The position numbers and the translations under genes are program-made. Below, one piece after another: positions 1 through 7,153 of a DNA stretch of 64,000 bases. A model generated the notes under the pieces. It ran no database searches, was not told the DNA's origin, and saw nothing but the letters and a program-made list of their open reading frames with translations. Within the stretch, counting starts at the first letter, position 1. The number at the start of each line of letters is the position of its first letter. This DNA comes from a virus, in the IMG/VR virus record IMGVR_UViG_3300046169_000109, positions 1-64,000 of that record; one strand, written 5' to 3'.

Positions 1-423
1 GATGCGTGCTTCGTCTTTCCAAGTACCGCTGATTTCAGGATCGTTGTCTAAAGCATGGTATGCTAGCTCATCTGCTTCTTCTACACTGTTAGCGGTCACA
101 GTGAATGTACGATAGGTAGTCGCAGACATTTCTATTTCGTATGATAGTGGTTTATGCAATTTGTTTGCGACCATATCGTTACGAAAGTCTAAGTCTGCTT
201 GTATATAGTTACTTGATTTATCCCAATAAGCTAATTCAAGTACATCACCGCAGTCTGATTTGATGTTATGTTTTTGGGTCCAAGTAAACCATTCAGCAAG
301 GTCGACTTTTGCGATGTCTAGTAGCCAGTCACTAAGATCTGATTTGCTAGATATTGTACCGTCTAGATTTACATATAATTCGCCTTGAGAACTTATGAAG
401 TGTATAGTATTTTGAATGTTCAT
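1..423 (-). CDS. hypothetical early protein, C-terminus off the left edge
   Basis: The ATG at 423-421 opens a frame that stays open to the window edge, giving 141 N-terminal residues. The start overlaps the stop of the next gene upstream as ATGA, which supports this start and translational coupling. The visible protein is hydrophilic and mixed alpha/beta. Its last part (TVTANSVEEADELAYHAL) resembles the helix that ends many small phage proteins of unknown role. No family is recognised. It belongs to the run of short minus-strand early genes. Confidence 0.8.
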   Translation of the reverse strand, partial: MNIQNTIHFISSQGELYVNLDGTISSKSDLSDWLLDIAKVDLAEWFTWTQKHNIKSDCGDVLELAYWDKSSNYIQADLDFRNDMVANKLHKPLSYEIEMSATTYRTFTVTANSVEEADELAYHALDNDPEISGTWKDEARI

Positions 424-710
424 GATACAGGTTGAATAATTTGTACGGTGTCATTGGTTTCAAGCCAGACATGTGCACCACATGATAGTGGTTTGAATGG
501 GCTGTAGGTTAAACGAAGTGAGTCGTTAACCATTACTTGATAGCCATATGTATTACGGTTGTATTCTTTGACTGTGAATACAGGTTTGAGATCATTAATA
601 GTTATTGAATGACTATTATCGTGAGCTTGTTTAATAAGCTTATTGTTATGTTTGATGTTATGTTGATTAACATGAATTTTTTTGTTGTTAGTATTAGTAA
701 TGCAATTCAT
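420..710 (-). CDS. hypothetical protein, 96 aa
   Basis: Small minus-strand gene with an Asn/His/Lys-rich N-terminus (about residues 1-35) and a more ordered C-terminus. No family recognised. Its ATG lies 2 nt downstream of an AACCACACACC box (713-723) and has no SD. Its stop overlaps the start of the next gene as ATGA. Confidence 0.75.
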   Translation of the reverse strand: MNCITNTNNKKIHVNQHNIKHNNKLIKQAHDNSHSITINDLKPVFTVKEYNRNTYGYQVMVNDSLRLTYSPFKPLSCGAHVWLETNDTVQIIQPVS

Positions 711-712
711 TT

Positions 713-723
713 GGTGTGTGGTT
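713..723 (-). promoter_or_regulatory. CCACACACC box before the gene ending at 420
   Basis: AACCACACACC on the minus strand, 2 nt upstream of the ATG at 710, with no SD. A weak hairpin (about 729-748) lies just upstream. Confidence 0.7.
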
Positions 724-725
724 GA

Positions 726-1073
726 TTATATTGGATAGTCTAATATATATTTGTAGATATCTGTGTTAATTTGATGGTATTTATTATGCTTGTTTGGAGG
801 GTCTACTTGGTAACATGTTACTCCCCAAGTCCATGTGTTAGGATCTGTGTAAACATATTTGTTTGATGAGTCTTGTTTGAGTACGCATACTTCGTCACCG
901 CAGTATATATTGTAATCAATGAAGTTACCGTTGGGTAATTTGTAACTGTCCCAATAGTCGAAGTTGTCGCCATTAGTTTTTACATCAGGGTTAGCAGACA
1001 CTTTTTTGATGTGATTAATAGCTATATCGATTATTTTTTTTTCGATATTTGGAGTGATAGTAAGCGTGCTCAT
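726..1073 (-). CDS. hypothetical protein, 115 aa
   Basis: Unrecognised soluble protein with an aromatic-rich middle (residues 35-95, many Tyr and Trp) that suggests a small beta-rich fold. Its start codon overlaps the end of the 1073-1480 gene by one base, so it is probably translationally coupled; it has no box of its own. Confidence 0.75.
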   Translation of the reverse strand: MSTLTITPNIEKKIIDIAINHIKKVSANPDVKTNGDNFDYWDSYKLPNGNFIDYNIYCGDEVCVLKQDSSNKYVYTDPNTWTWGVTCYQVDPPNKHNKYHQINTDIYKYILDYPI

Positions 1074-1480
1074 TAGGATTGATATTTTTTAGTGAATTCT
1101 TCACATGCTTTATTGAATTCAGCATCTGCATCGTTACCTGATGATGACCAGTCTGCGACAAGTTCGTCTGGTTCATTGCCTAGTATAATTAATGCGTTTA
1201 TACGCATGTGATTTAATACTGTTTGGTCAGCTAGTAGATGTGATGTTCTACCTGTGTCTACTAGTTTAGTGAATGTAACTGCTGATTCATCAACAGACAT
1301 AATATGTTCTAGCGCTTTATTTTTTGCGCTTATTTTTGCTTGTCCAATAGAGGATCCTTTTGGCATTGGTTTGTTGATTACATAGACAGCTTCTCCGTCA
1401 TCGACTGAGCCTATTGTCCAGTTGTTATCTTGCATGGTTAGTAGGAAGTCATTAACGATTGGTTTGTAATTAGTAGTCAT
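1073..1480 (-). CDS. hypothetical protein, 135 aa
   Basis: Unrecognised soluble alpha/beta protein. The start at 1480 lies 3 nt downstream of a CCACACACC box (1484-1494). It overlaps the following gene by one base. Confidence 0.75.
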   Translation of the reverse strand: MTTNYKPIVNDFLLTMQDNNWTIGSVDDGEAVYVINKPMPKGSSIGQAKISAKNKALEHIMSVDESAVTFTKLVDTGRTSHLLADQTVLNHMRINALIILGNEPDELVADWSSSGNDADAEFNKACEEFTKKYQS

Positions 1481-1483
1481 ATT

Positions 1484-1494
1484 GGTGTGTGGTT
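1484..1494 (-). promoter_or_regulatory. CCACACACC box before the gene ending at 1073
   Basis: AACCACACACC on the minus strand, 3 nt upstream of the ATG at 1480; no SD is present. Confidence 0.7.
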
Positions 1495-1504
1495 GATTGA
1501 TTAA

Positions 1505-1678
1505 TTAATAGTCTTGAGATATGCCGGTTGCAGGTTGTGCAGAGTCAAAGGACCAACCTGCTTGTTGCATGATAGTGTTGTGCTCATCTACTTGGAACTC
1601 TTGTATAATTGCTTGGAAGATAACTTCGCCGATTTCTTTGTGGATGCGTTTATATGTGATACAGATTAAGTTGTGCAT
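1505..1678 (-). CDS. small hypothetical protein, 57 aa
   Basis: A 57-residue frame (starts MHNLICITYK, ends GISQDY) exactly fills the gap between its neighbours. A CCACACACC box (1688-1698) lies 9 nt upstream of the ATG, which strongly supports it being a real gene although it is short. No family recognised. Confidence 0.65.
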   Translation of the reverse strand: MHNLICITYKRIHKEIGEVIFQAIIQEFQVDEHNTIMQQAGWSFDSAQPATGISQDY

Positions 1679-1687
1679 GGTAGTTTT

Positions 1688-1698
1688 GGTGTGTGGTT
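1688..1698 (-). promoter_or_regulatory. CCACACACC box before the 57-aa gene
   Basis: AACCACACACC on the minus strand, 9 nt upstream of the ATG at 1678. A CGGTG-TATT-CACCG hairpin (1711-1724) lies 12 nt upstream of the box, inside the end of the preceding gene. The box overlaps that gene's stop codon. Confidence 0.65.
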
Positions 1699-1945
1699 AG
1701 ACTATTTTAACGGTGTATTCACCGCCTGTCGGTTCGCAGTTGAACGAGGTGCCGAAGTATACAAGGTTGTCGATTTTATCAGGGAAACTTTTCATTACTT
1801 TTTCTTTTGTTGTGTTGTGATTGAACAGTAAGTAGTTAAGCCCGTATCGATGCGATTTACCTTTGTTGTTTTTATTTATTGATTTGAATATGGGTCGATT
1901 GAAATTATCGATACCTTCAAATGTTACTGTGTCGTCAATTTTCAT
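1697..1945 (-). CDS. hypothetical protein, 82 aa
   Basis: The start at 1945 (MKIDDTVTFEG) is chosen because it overlaps the preceding stop as ATGA. A start 24 nt earlier is possible. Small beta-rich unknown protein. Its stop codon overlaps the next box. Confidence 0.65.
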   Translation of the reverse strand: MKIDDTVTFEGIDNFNRPIFKSINKNNKGKSHRYGLNYLLFNHNTTKEKVMKSFPDKIDNLVYFGTSFNCEPTGGEYTVKIV

Positions 1946-2142
1946 AGTAATAGGTTTTCGTCTGTGCATGTTTGATAGCTGTCACAAAACCAGGTTTCGT
2001 TTTGATCTTCGTATGATAGATCGAAATCTTTGCACCATTGTTTTATGAATGGTTGGAGTGTTGATTTATCTAGCCAATTTTCGAAGACATATACATCGTC
2101 TTCATCGCTATGCATTCGTATTTTAATAACGGTTATTTTCAT
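1942..2142 (-). CDS. hypothetical protein, 66 aa
   Basis: Acidic small protein, unrecognised. It overlaps the next gene as ATGA. The nearest CCACACACC box (2190-2200) is 47 nt upstream of its ATG, unusually far for this window, so the leader here is atypical. Confidence 0.65.
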   Translation of the reverse strand: MKITVIKIRMHSDEDDVYVFENWLDKSTLQPFIKQWCKDFDLSYEDQNETWFCDSYQTCTDENLLL

Positions 2143-2189
2143 AGTTAATATATGAGCAGTTATTACGACATGCTCAGGTCGTTTGTTAT

Positions 2190-2200
2190 GGTGTGTGGTC
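2190..2200 (-). promoter_or_regulatory. CCACACACC box (variant), 47 nt before a start
   Basis: GACCACACACC on the minus strand, overlapping the stop of the 191-aa gene. No start codon follows closely; the next gene starts at 2142. Confidence 0.5.
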
Positions 2201-2774
2201 AGTCTAATTTTGATGGATTAGTGGAGACATATGATAGTTCGTCTGGATCGATTTTGTCATTTCGTAGCTCCATCAATAGTTGATATGTGGAATGCCAGGA
2301 ATCTGTTTGGTCATATGTGCCACCCATTTCGCTGTATAAGATGTAATCTAGTACGGCGTTTACACATATAGATGTTTGTACTGCTACAGTGTTTGAAGCT
2401 TTGTGATTATGTATATCTTGTATAGCTTCTTGCAGATTATTTCTTGCAGAATCTATGTCTGGTTCTTCGTCGTATAACTCATCGGTATTATTAGATAGCC
2501 AATCAGTTATTTCTTGTTCAACAGTTTTTAATTTATTGATCCAATAATCGAAGTCGTTTTTAGCAGCTTTATGTTGAGGCAAATTATAATCGGTTGATTT
2601 TAGTACTTCTGTTATACTTGCACTGTAGCAAGAGTCTTTTTCACATATTTGTGTATATAGTTTGCGTGCATAATCGTAAGATTCGCACATTTGATAATGA
2701 TCTGTGGTCATCCCTATGTTTTCTTTTTTTGTAGGTTTGGTAGTCCATACTACAAGGTAGGTATTGTTATTCAT
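2199..2774 (-). CDS. hypothetical protein, 191 aa
   Basis: Soluble, mostly helical and acidic, with a Tyr-rich N-terminal part (residues 1-60). The N-terminus (TYLVVWTTKPTKKEN) begins with a beta strand. No family recognised. It sits in the minus-strand early cluster; no box or clear SD is seen at its start. Confidence 0.75.
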   Translation of the reverse strand: MNNNTYLVVWTTKPTKKENIGMTTDHYQMCESYDYARKLYTQICEKDSCYSASITEVLKSTDYNLPQHKAAKNDFDYWINKLKTVEQEITDWLSNNTDELYDEEPDIDSARNNLQEAIQDIHNHKASNTVAVQTSICVNAVLDYILYSEMGGTYDQTDSWHSTYQLLMELRNDKIDPDELSYVSTNPSKLD

Positions 2775-2796
2775 ATGTAGTTATTTGTTATACGAG

Positions 2797-3567
2797 CTAT
2801 GCAGCACGAGTGATGCGATAGTGTGTGATATTATTAGGATTAAGAACGAATGGTTCTTTGCTGCCGATAGCGTCACCTTTGGCACGCAAGCCAATGATAT
2901 GATTACGATGAACAAGATTAGTAAGATCTGATTCGTCACCATCGATAACTTTACGATTAAGAAAAGTAGATGGGAATTGCATATCAAAGACTGCAGAGAT
3001 TGGATGATCATATGTTAATGCACGATCGACACTGCGTTGATAATTAGGTGCGCCAGACCAACTGAACATAAGATGATAGTTGTCTGGAGTGTTATTGAGA
3101 CGACCGCTGAGCTTGGTGTAGTCATAGAACATAATGTCAGGGAATTGCTGAGGGATATTGTATTTAGCATGTTCCCAAACGATGTCGGATATGACATTGA
3201 GACGAACGACAGGTAACTGTGCATTGCGTATGCATAGTTGACTGAAGTTGTGCAATTCTTTCTTGAGTTTAGTTAAGAATGATTGCGGGTCGTTGCGTAG
3301 CCAGTCACGCTTGCGTTCGCGTCCAGTTTTGACATTGGACATTTTGCCACGACCGGCAGACATGAGACAACTGCGTTGGCAGTCGGCTGCGCGTGAGGCT
3401 GGGCATGCCCAGTCGCTAGGTGCAAGGCTAAGGCCTGCAAGTCGGAACTGAGTGACATTGCGGTTCATAGCATTGGATAGATAGGTAAGTAGATTTTTGT
3501 CGTACTTACGATTGGTTTTGCGAATCTTGGTATTAGATTCTGATGTATCAAGTAATTTAGTAGTCAT
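2797..3567 (-). CDS. GP88-like cysteine-containing phage protein, 256 aa
   Basis: Unknown biochemical role. Residues 45-85 contain a cysteine cluster (CPASRAADCQRSC) followed by an Arg/Lys-rich stretch. That layout resembles the GP88 (gene product 88) family of phage proteins, which has a similar N-terminal Cys cluster. The assignment is from memory of the pattern, not a search. The three cysteines could bind a metal or Fe-S group (inference). The gene start overlaps the end of the upstream zinc-motif gene by 11 bp. Confidence 0.6.
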   Translation of the reverse strand: MTTKLLDTSESNTKIRKTNRKYDKNLLTYLSNAMNRNVTQFRLAGLSLAPSDWACPASRAADCQRSCLMSAGRGKMSNVKTGRERKRDWLRNDPQSFLTKLKKELHNFSQLCIRNAQLPVVRLNVISDIVWEHAKYNIPQQFPDIMFYDYTKLSGRLNNTPDNYHLMFSWSGAPNYQRSVDRALTYDHPISAVFDMQFPSTFLNRKVIDGDESDLTNLVHRNHIIGLRAKGDAIGSKEPFVLNPNNITHYRITRAA

Positions 3568-3766
3568 AGTAGTGATTAAGTTGAGTTGAATAAGTAGCTA
3601 TGCATTGAAGGCACGGTTTGCCTGTACTGCCCCATTTATGTACGAGGCAGACAGGACACCGTTCCATACCGTTGCGTTCGTGGTATATACGAGTAGCTTC
3701 TGCGATTTCTTCGGTTGTATGTTTTTTACGATTACGAAGAATTTTGAGCGCTAGATGGTATGACAC
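3557..3766 (-). CDS. small CxxC...CxxC zinc-ribbon-like protein, 69 aa
   Basis: Two CxxC pairs, CPVC (residues 37-40) and CLQC, form a likely zinc ribbon behind a basic helical N-terminus (KILRNRKKHTTEEIAEATRIYHE). It could bind nucleic acid. The start used is GTG at 3766, because no ATG is present before the upstream stop. It overlaps the GP88-like gene by 11 bp. Confidence 0.6.
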   Translation of the reverse strand: MSYHLALKILRNRKKHTTEEIAEATRIYHERNGMERCPVCLVHKWGSTGKPCLQCIATYSTQLNHYYDY

Positions 3767-3775
3767 TTGTACTAT

Positions 3776-4612
3776 TTATGATAGTTGCACTAAGTGTTGG
3801 TTTTGAGCAGCGAGTACATCTTCAGCATCTAAACCGTCGTAATCAAAACCAGGATTGTAACTGGTGTTGAGATGTTCGATAGCATCGGCGCAGTGATTAT
3901 CGAAGATGTTGTGCAAGTTGATTGATTTGCGAACATCGGCACCGTTGTAACCTTTGTAGATTTCTGTAAACGCATTGAACAAAGACCATGCATTGCCTGG
4001 TTCGAATACATCGTGAGAAGGATTTTCGTATTCATCTAGTACTTTGTTGTACTGACCACCAGAGATGGCGAAGTTGTTACGAGTAGCTTTGTTCATGATG
4101 TTAGCGACATCGGACTTATCGAGTTTGGTTATTTTGTAACCATCGTAACGATTAGACTGGATGTTATACGAAGATACTACATCGTTGGTTAATTGGTATA
4201 CGATACGAGGTAAGTCTCGCATGATGTGCGTGGTATGCTGACGACGACAGTTGAATTCACCGGAGAATGCAAGATTATCGCAGACCATGACATTGGATCC
4301 GCCAACAAGTTGAGCACTGAATCGTTGGTTGTGACTGTTGCGAATACCGATGACATTGCGGAATGTACCGTTGTCATAGTCTTCGCGTTCGAGCTTCAGC
4401 ATGGCGAACATGTCATGATGTTTATCGATACCATACTTTTCGCTATGGATATTGAATCCGCATGAGCGAACACTGTCTTTGACTAGGTCAACGAGTGTAT
4501 GGTGATGGACAGGTTTCCAACGCTCGCTTGGATTGATGTCGCGTGTAGGAGCTGCTGGAACTTGTTTGAGTTGATCGTAGGATACTTCTTGTGATTGATT
4601 AATATAGTACAT
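3776..4612 (-). CDS. DUF932-family protein, 278 aa
   Basis: The central block (GIRNSHNQRFSAQLVGGSNV followed by CDNLAFSGEF) is characteristic of DUF932, a family of phage- and plasmid-encoded proteins of unknown function often found near DNA-metabolism genes. The length is normal for the family. The ATG lies 10 nt downstream of a CCACACACC box (4623-4633). It is followed closely by the zinc-motif gene. Confidence 0.8.
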   Translation of the reverse strand: MYYINQSQEVSYDQLKQVPAAPTRDINPSERWKPVHHHTLVDLVKDSVRSCGFNIHSEKYGIDKHHDMFAMLKLEREDYDNGTFRNVIGIRNSHNQRFSAQLVGGSNVMVCDNLAFSGEFNCRRQHTTHIMRDLPRIVYQLTNDVVSSYNIQSNRYDGYKITKLDKSDVANIMNKATRNNFAISGGQYNKVLDEYENPSHDVFEPGNAWSLFNAFTEIYKGYNGADVRKSINLHNIFDNHCADAIEHLNTSYNPGFDYDGLDAEDVLAAQNQHLVQLS

Positions 4613-4622
4613 GATATTTTAT

Positions 4623-4633
4623 GGTGTGTGGTT
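4623..4633 (-). promoter_or_regulatory. CCACACACC box before the DUF932 gene
   Basis: AACCACACACC on the minus strand, 10 nt upstream of the ATG at 4612. The 12 or more bases upstream of the box are also repeated before the box at 5112. Confidence 0.7.
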
Positions 4634-4637
4634 AGTA

Positions 4638-5108
4638 TTAGTTATTAGTTATAATTTCGTCTTCGTCATCTAGATCGAGTTCTAGTTGATCAGCGAGTGT
4701 TTGGAGTAAGTCTGTATATTCTTTAGAATTGTTGAAGTACTCTAGTGCATATTTTATAAGTTGAGTTTGTTCTGTTGTAGTAAACTCATCTTTAAGTTTG
4801 TCGTATATTTCGAATATGTTTAAGTTCCAGTTCCAGCTTTCTATTTCTTCTCTAATTGCAACTGCATCAGATTCCATAGATTCAATTTCTGTTGTAGAAG
4901 AAGGATAATCTGCTCTGCGTACTATAAGTTTTTGTACATTTATATTTGGGTTTATATCTTGCACTATTGCAGGAAAACCTTGGGGGTTTGGTTCGTTATC
5001 TATATAGGATTTTAGTCTGTCTTCTAGTTTGTGTGCTGATAGTAAATCTGGAGCTTCGAAGAGTATGTCATATTTTTGTGTGATTTTAGTTGATATATTG
5101 AATTTCAT
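4638..5108 (-). CDS. hypothetical acidic protein, 156 aa
   Basis: Unrecognised. The first 60 residues are alpha/beta. The rest is strongly acidic and helical, ending DLDDEDEIITNN. Such an acidic helical protein could be a DNA mimic or partner-binding protein, but nothing in the sequence proves this. The ATG lies 3 nt after a CCACACACC box. Confidence 0.75.
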   Translation of the reverse strand: MKFNISTKITQKYDILFEAPDLLSAHKLEDRLKSYIDNEPNPQGFPAIVQDINPNINVQKLIVRRADYPSSTTEIESMESDAVAIREEIESWNWNLNIFEIYDKLKDEFTTTEQTQLIKYALEYFNNSKEYTDLLQTLADQLELDLDDEDEIITNN

Positions 5109-5111
5109 TTT

Positions 5112-5122
5112 GGTGTGTGGTT
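5112..5122 (-). promoter_or_regulatory. CCACACACC box before the 156-aa gene
   Basis: AACCACACACC on the minus strand, 3 nt upstream of the ATG at 5108; no SD is present. Confidence 0.7.
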
Positions 5123-5126
5123 AGTA

Positions 5127-5297
5127 TTAGTTATTAGGTACTTGTTTGTATTTTGCTTGTTTGAGTAGATCTACAAAGTGCAAGTACTGTTGTAAGAAAG
5201 AAAACTTGATTATTTTATTTCTTCTTTCTGTTTCTTGGTATTCGATTACATACTCGCCTGGAGTATCTTTTGTGATTTTGTAGGTTAGTGGTTTCAT
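5127..5297 (-). CDS. small hypothetical protein, 56 aa
   Basis: Starts MKPLTYKITKDTPGEYVIEY and ends KQVPNN. It fills the gap between its neighbours and starts 2 nt after the stop of the upstream gene, so it is probably coupled. The sequence predicts a beta hairpin followed by a helix; no family recognised. Confidence 0.6.
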   Translation of the reverse strand: MKPLTYKITKDTPGEYVIEYQETERRNKIIKFSFLQQYLHFVDLLKQAKYKQVPNN

Positions 5298-5299
5298 AA

Positions 5300-5665
5300 T
5301 TATCTGAGATCGAAGTGATGATCTGTTTTTTGTAATGGTTCTAGATCAATAGCCATGAGTGGATGATATAGAGGTTTTATATCGATTGAGTTTGGTGAGA
5401 TGTCTTTAGACTTATCAGGTGTTAAGCTTTGACATATGAATGTTTCAGAATCGCTGAAGTATAAGCTTAAATGATTATGTACTTTGCGATCTGCATCCCA
5501 CCACGAGATTAGATAGCCGGTATGATTGTCTATTGGTACATCGAAGTTGTCGGCTAAGCAGGCTTCGATGTTTTGCATATCGTTGCGGTGCGCGCGTATG
5601 AATGTATTGTACGGTCGTACAGTGCGATATGGATATATTGTGATAGTACCTATTTGATTTTGCAT
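5300..5665 (-). CDS. hypothetical protein, 121 aa
   Basis: Unrecognised soluble protein with alternating hydrophobic pattern in the first 60 residues. A CCACACACC box (5678-5688) lies 12 nt upstream of the ATG. Confidence 0.7.
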   Translation of the reverse strand: MQNQIGTITIYPYRTVRPYNTFIRAHRNDMQNIEACLADNFDVPIDNHTGYLISWWDADRKVHNHLSLYFSDSETFICQSLTPDKSKDISPNSIDIKPLYHPLMAIDLEPLQKTDHHFDLR

Positions 5666-5677
5666 AGTTAGTATGTT

Positions 5678-5688
5678 GGTGTGTGGTT
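5678..5688 (-). promoter_or_regulatory. CCACACACC box before the 121-aa gene
   Basis: AACCACACACC on the minus strand, 12 nt upstream of the ATG at 5665. It overlaps the stop of the preceding gene. Confidence 0.7.
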
Positions 5689-5915
5689 TATTGTTTAAGA
5701 AGGGAGGATTCTAGGTCGTAGGCTTTGTTAATTACTGCGACTGGTACTTGTATTTGTTTAGTCCAATCGTGATTGCTTAAGCCTTCGTGTTCGGCTGCAC
5801 CGATTGAGCCGATGTATTCTTCACCACGAATAGTTTTTGTTATGGTGATATCTACACGTGGATCATCTCCGAGCTCGGCATCAATGGTGAATCTTTTGTA
5901 TTTGATAGTATTCAT
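5688..5915 (-). CDS. hypothetical protein, 75 aa
   Basis: The start at 5915 (MNTIKYKRFTIDAELGDD) is chosen because it overlaps the preceding stop as ATGA; the upstream in-frame extension lies within that gene. Small beta-rich protein, unrecognised. Confidence 0.65.
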   Translation of the reverse strand: MNTIKYKRFTIDAELGDDPRVDITITKTIRGEEYIGSIGAAEHEGLSNHDWTKQIQVPVAVINKAYDLESSLLKQ

Positions 5916-6310
5916 GATGGTTTGATTTTGAAGCCTTCCCAATAGCTGCATCCGAAGATATTTTCGTAACCATAGTAATTGAGAAGATCGGTTATTTGTT
6001 GTTCGAGCGGTAGTGCACTCCAATCTTTGGCGGAATATCCCATCGTTGAGTGAACAGCTTGTAGGTCAGCCCAATCGTATTCTTTTTGAATATTTATGTC
6101 TGTTTTGATTGTGCAGCGGTCGAAGCGTATGTATTCGTTGTATCCATACTGAGTTCCGTATATGAATAGTATTTCATCATTGGATATTTTATACGCTAAG
6201 CCGTAGTCGAAGAGTGATACATCGAGGCTTGCGTCAGGACCGGTGAATCCTGCTTGTTTAAGTTTTGGTATGCTGTTTAGCGTATTAGTATTTGTATCTA
6301 GTGTTGTCAT
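5912..6310 (-). CDS. hypothetical protein, 132 aa
   Basis: Unrecognised Tyr-rich soluble protein (for example LFIYGTQYGYNEYIRF). It overlaps its neighbours at both ends as ATGA. The box for this gene (6326-6336) lies inside the coding end of the preceding gene, 15 nt upstream of the ATG. Confidence 0.7.
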   Translation of the reverse strand: MTTLDTNTNTLNSIPKLKQAGFTGPDASLDVSLFDYGLAYKISNDEILFIYGTQYGYNEYIRFDRCTIKTDINIQKEYDWADLQAVHSTMGYSAKDWSALPLEQQITDLLNYYGYENIFGCSYWEGFKIKPS

Positions 6311-6525
6311 GATTGTTTTGATGTTGGTGTGTGGCTGCCTTTTATATCTGTTACTCTGAAGTTACCGTCGGGGTAGCACATTTTAGCCATGCGATATGCT
6401 TCGTTATGATCGTCATATTCGTAAGGCACATATTCTTTTTTGCCGGATGGTTCGGAGGGTCCTTTGATGAAGAACCAACCAGATTCTGTAGCGTTATTGA
6501 TGTATACTTGTATTCTGTATTTCAT
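6307..6525 (-). CDS. hypothetical protein, 72 aa (first gene of the minus-strand early operon)
   Basis: Small beta-rich protein, unrecognised. The ATG lies 3 nt after a CCACACACC box (6529-6539), which is itself preceded by a large inverted-repeat structure. Its last residues (GSHTPTSKQS) are encoded by the box of the next gene, an example of the box being read as codons. Confidence 0.7.
   Translation of the reverse strand: MKYRIQVYINNATESGWFFIKGPSEPSGKKEYVPYEYDDHNEAYRMAKMCYPDGNFRVTDIKGSHTPTSKQS
6326..6336 (-). promoter_or_regulatory. CCACACACC box (variant) inside a coding end
   Basis: AGCCACACACC on the minus strand, 15 nt upstream of the ATG at 6310, within the last codons of the 72-aa gene. 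Confidence 0.6.
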
Positions 6526-6528
6526 AGT

Positions 6529-6539
6529 GGTGTGTGGTT
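6529..6539 (-). promoter_or_regulatory. CCACACACC box before the first minus-strand operon gene
   Basis: AACCACACACC on the minus strand, 3 nt upstream of the ATG at 6525. It lies 10 nt downstream (in the sense of transcription) of the branched inverted-repeat structure at 6550-6614. Confidence 0.75.
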
Positions 6540-6549
6540 AGTATTAATT

Positions 6550-6614
6550 GTTCTGTTCCCTGTAATGAATTCATTCATTACACCCCATAAAATGGGGAAA
6601 TAATGGAACAGAAC
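6550..6614. other. three-way-junction (cruciform-like) inverted-repeat element
   Basis: An outer perfect 10-bp inverted repeat (GTTCTGTTCC at 6550-6559, GGAACAGAAC at 6605-6614) encloses two further perfect hairpins. These are TGTAATGAAT-TC-ATTCATTACA (6561-6582) and CCCCAT-AAA-ATGGGG (6583-6597). Together they can form a three-way junction as DNA or RNA. The element lies in the 5' leader of the minus-strand early operon, 10 nt upstream of its box. It could be an RNA regulator, a protein site or a replication-initiation structure. Confidence 0.7.
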
Positions 6615-6621
6615 TTTAATT

Positions 6622-6682
6622 CATTGATATCAATGATAGTAGCTAGCGGATACAAACACGCTTCAATGATAGTAGCTAGCGG
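6622..6682. repeat. palindrome and two 20-bp direct repeats
   Basis: The palindrome ATTGATATCAAT (6622-6633) runs into the first of two identical copies of TCAATGATAGTAGCTAGCGG, at 6630-6649 and 6663-6682 (33-bp period). They lie between the RHH gene and the minus-strand early operon, where an operator or activator site is expected. Confidence 0.7.
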
Positions 6683-6755
6683 CCCGAGCCGATCGAATGC
6701 GGTTGACGGGGGGTGTTTTACAAAGTATTTCGGAAGCTGTATCTGATAGCAACAT
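6663..6755 (-). CDS. possible 30-aa leader peptide
   Basis: ATG at 6755 follows a CCACACACC box by 2 nt and opens a 30-codon frame (starts MLLSDTASEI) ending in the second direct repeat. The start signal is as good as at the larger genes, so it may be a real small gene or a regulatory leader peptide; the product is not recognised. Confidence 0.35.
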   Translation of the reverse strand: MLLSDTASEILCKTPPVNRIRSARAASYYH

Positions 6756-6757
6756 AT

Positions 6758-6768
6758 GGTGTGTGGTT
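6758..6768 (-). promoter_or_regulatory. CCACACACC box before the 30-codon frame
   Basis: AACCACACACC on the minus strand, 2 nt before an ATG and 12 nt after the CTGCAA-loop hairpin at 6781-6806. Confidence 0.7.
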
Positions 6769-6780
6769 AGACTGATGCAC

Positions 6781-6806
6781 GGGGTCAAGCTTGCAGGCTT
6801 GGCCCC
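6781..6806 (-). promoter_or_regulatory. leader hairpin with CTGCAA loop
   Basis: On the minus strand, GGGGCCAAGC and GCTTGACCCC form a 10-bp stem with one mismatch around the loop CTGCAA. The same loop caps the leader hairpins at 9634 and 14803. TTATAA just upstream on the minus strand could be a -10 element. On the plus strand the hairpin is followed by five Ts, so a plus-strand terminator is an alternative. Confidence 0.6.
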
Positions 6807-6822
6807 ATCTTTTTATAACAGA

Positions 6823-7041
6823 TTAGGGGGACATATCGTGTCCATCATCTTGATTTCTGTTACACTTTTCAATGCTGTTGAAATCTTCAAAGCCGTCGGC
6901 AACACGGCGAAGAGCATAGCGTACTAATTGAGAGAACGAGAGATCAAGTTCAACAGCAAGCCGGGCGTATTGCTGTTTTAATTCACGTTCCATGGTTACG
7001 GACACTCTTATGACGTCCGAAGGCCCTTTTTTATTTTTCAT
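6823..7041 (-). CDS. ribbon-helix-helix (Arc/CopG-like) regulator, 72 aa
   Basis: Residues 8-50 fit a ribbon-helix-helix fold: a strand (VIRVSVTMERE), helix A (LKQQYARLAVEL) and helix B (SFSQLVRYALRRVADG). Such proteins are dimeric DNA-binding repressors. It lies in the control region between the divergent early operons and is a candidate to bind the repeats or TGTATA palindromes nearby. Confidence 0.75.
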   Translation of the reverse strand: MKNKKGPSDVIRVSVTMERELKQQYARLAVELDLSFSQLVRYALRRVADGFEDFNSIEKCNRNQDDGHDMSP

Positions 7042-7153
7042 AAGTCAAAGGAAAAAGGTTAAAGGTCAACAGTTGCAAGCGCATACCAACAATCCCACCT
7101 ATGTTATACACTCAACGCACATTCGATTGATACTAGTAGAACATTGCTCGATT

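Noticed and set aside
6781-6815. Plus-strand rho-independent terminator (hairpin plus five Ts)
   Set aside because: No plus-strand gene ends just upstream. On the minus strand the same hairpin fits the leader pattern with CTGCAA loop and box, so leader is preferred, though a terminator cannot be excluded.
6697-6927. A 76-residue plus-strand frame across the leader and RHH gene end
   Set aside because: It crosses the leader hairpin, the box and the minus-strand RHH gene, and lacks an SD.
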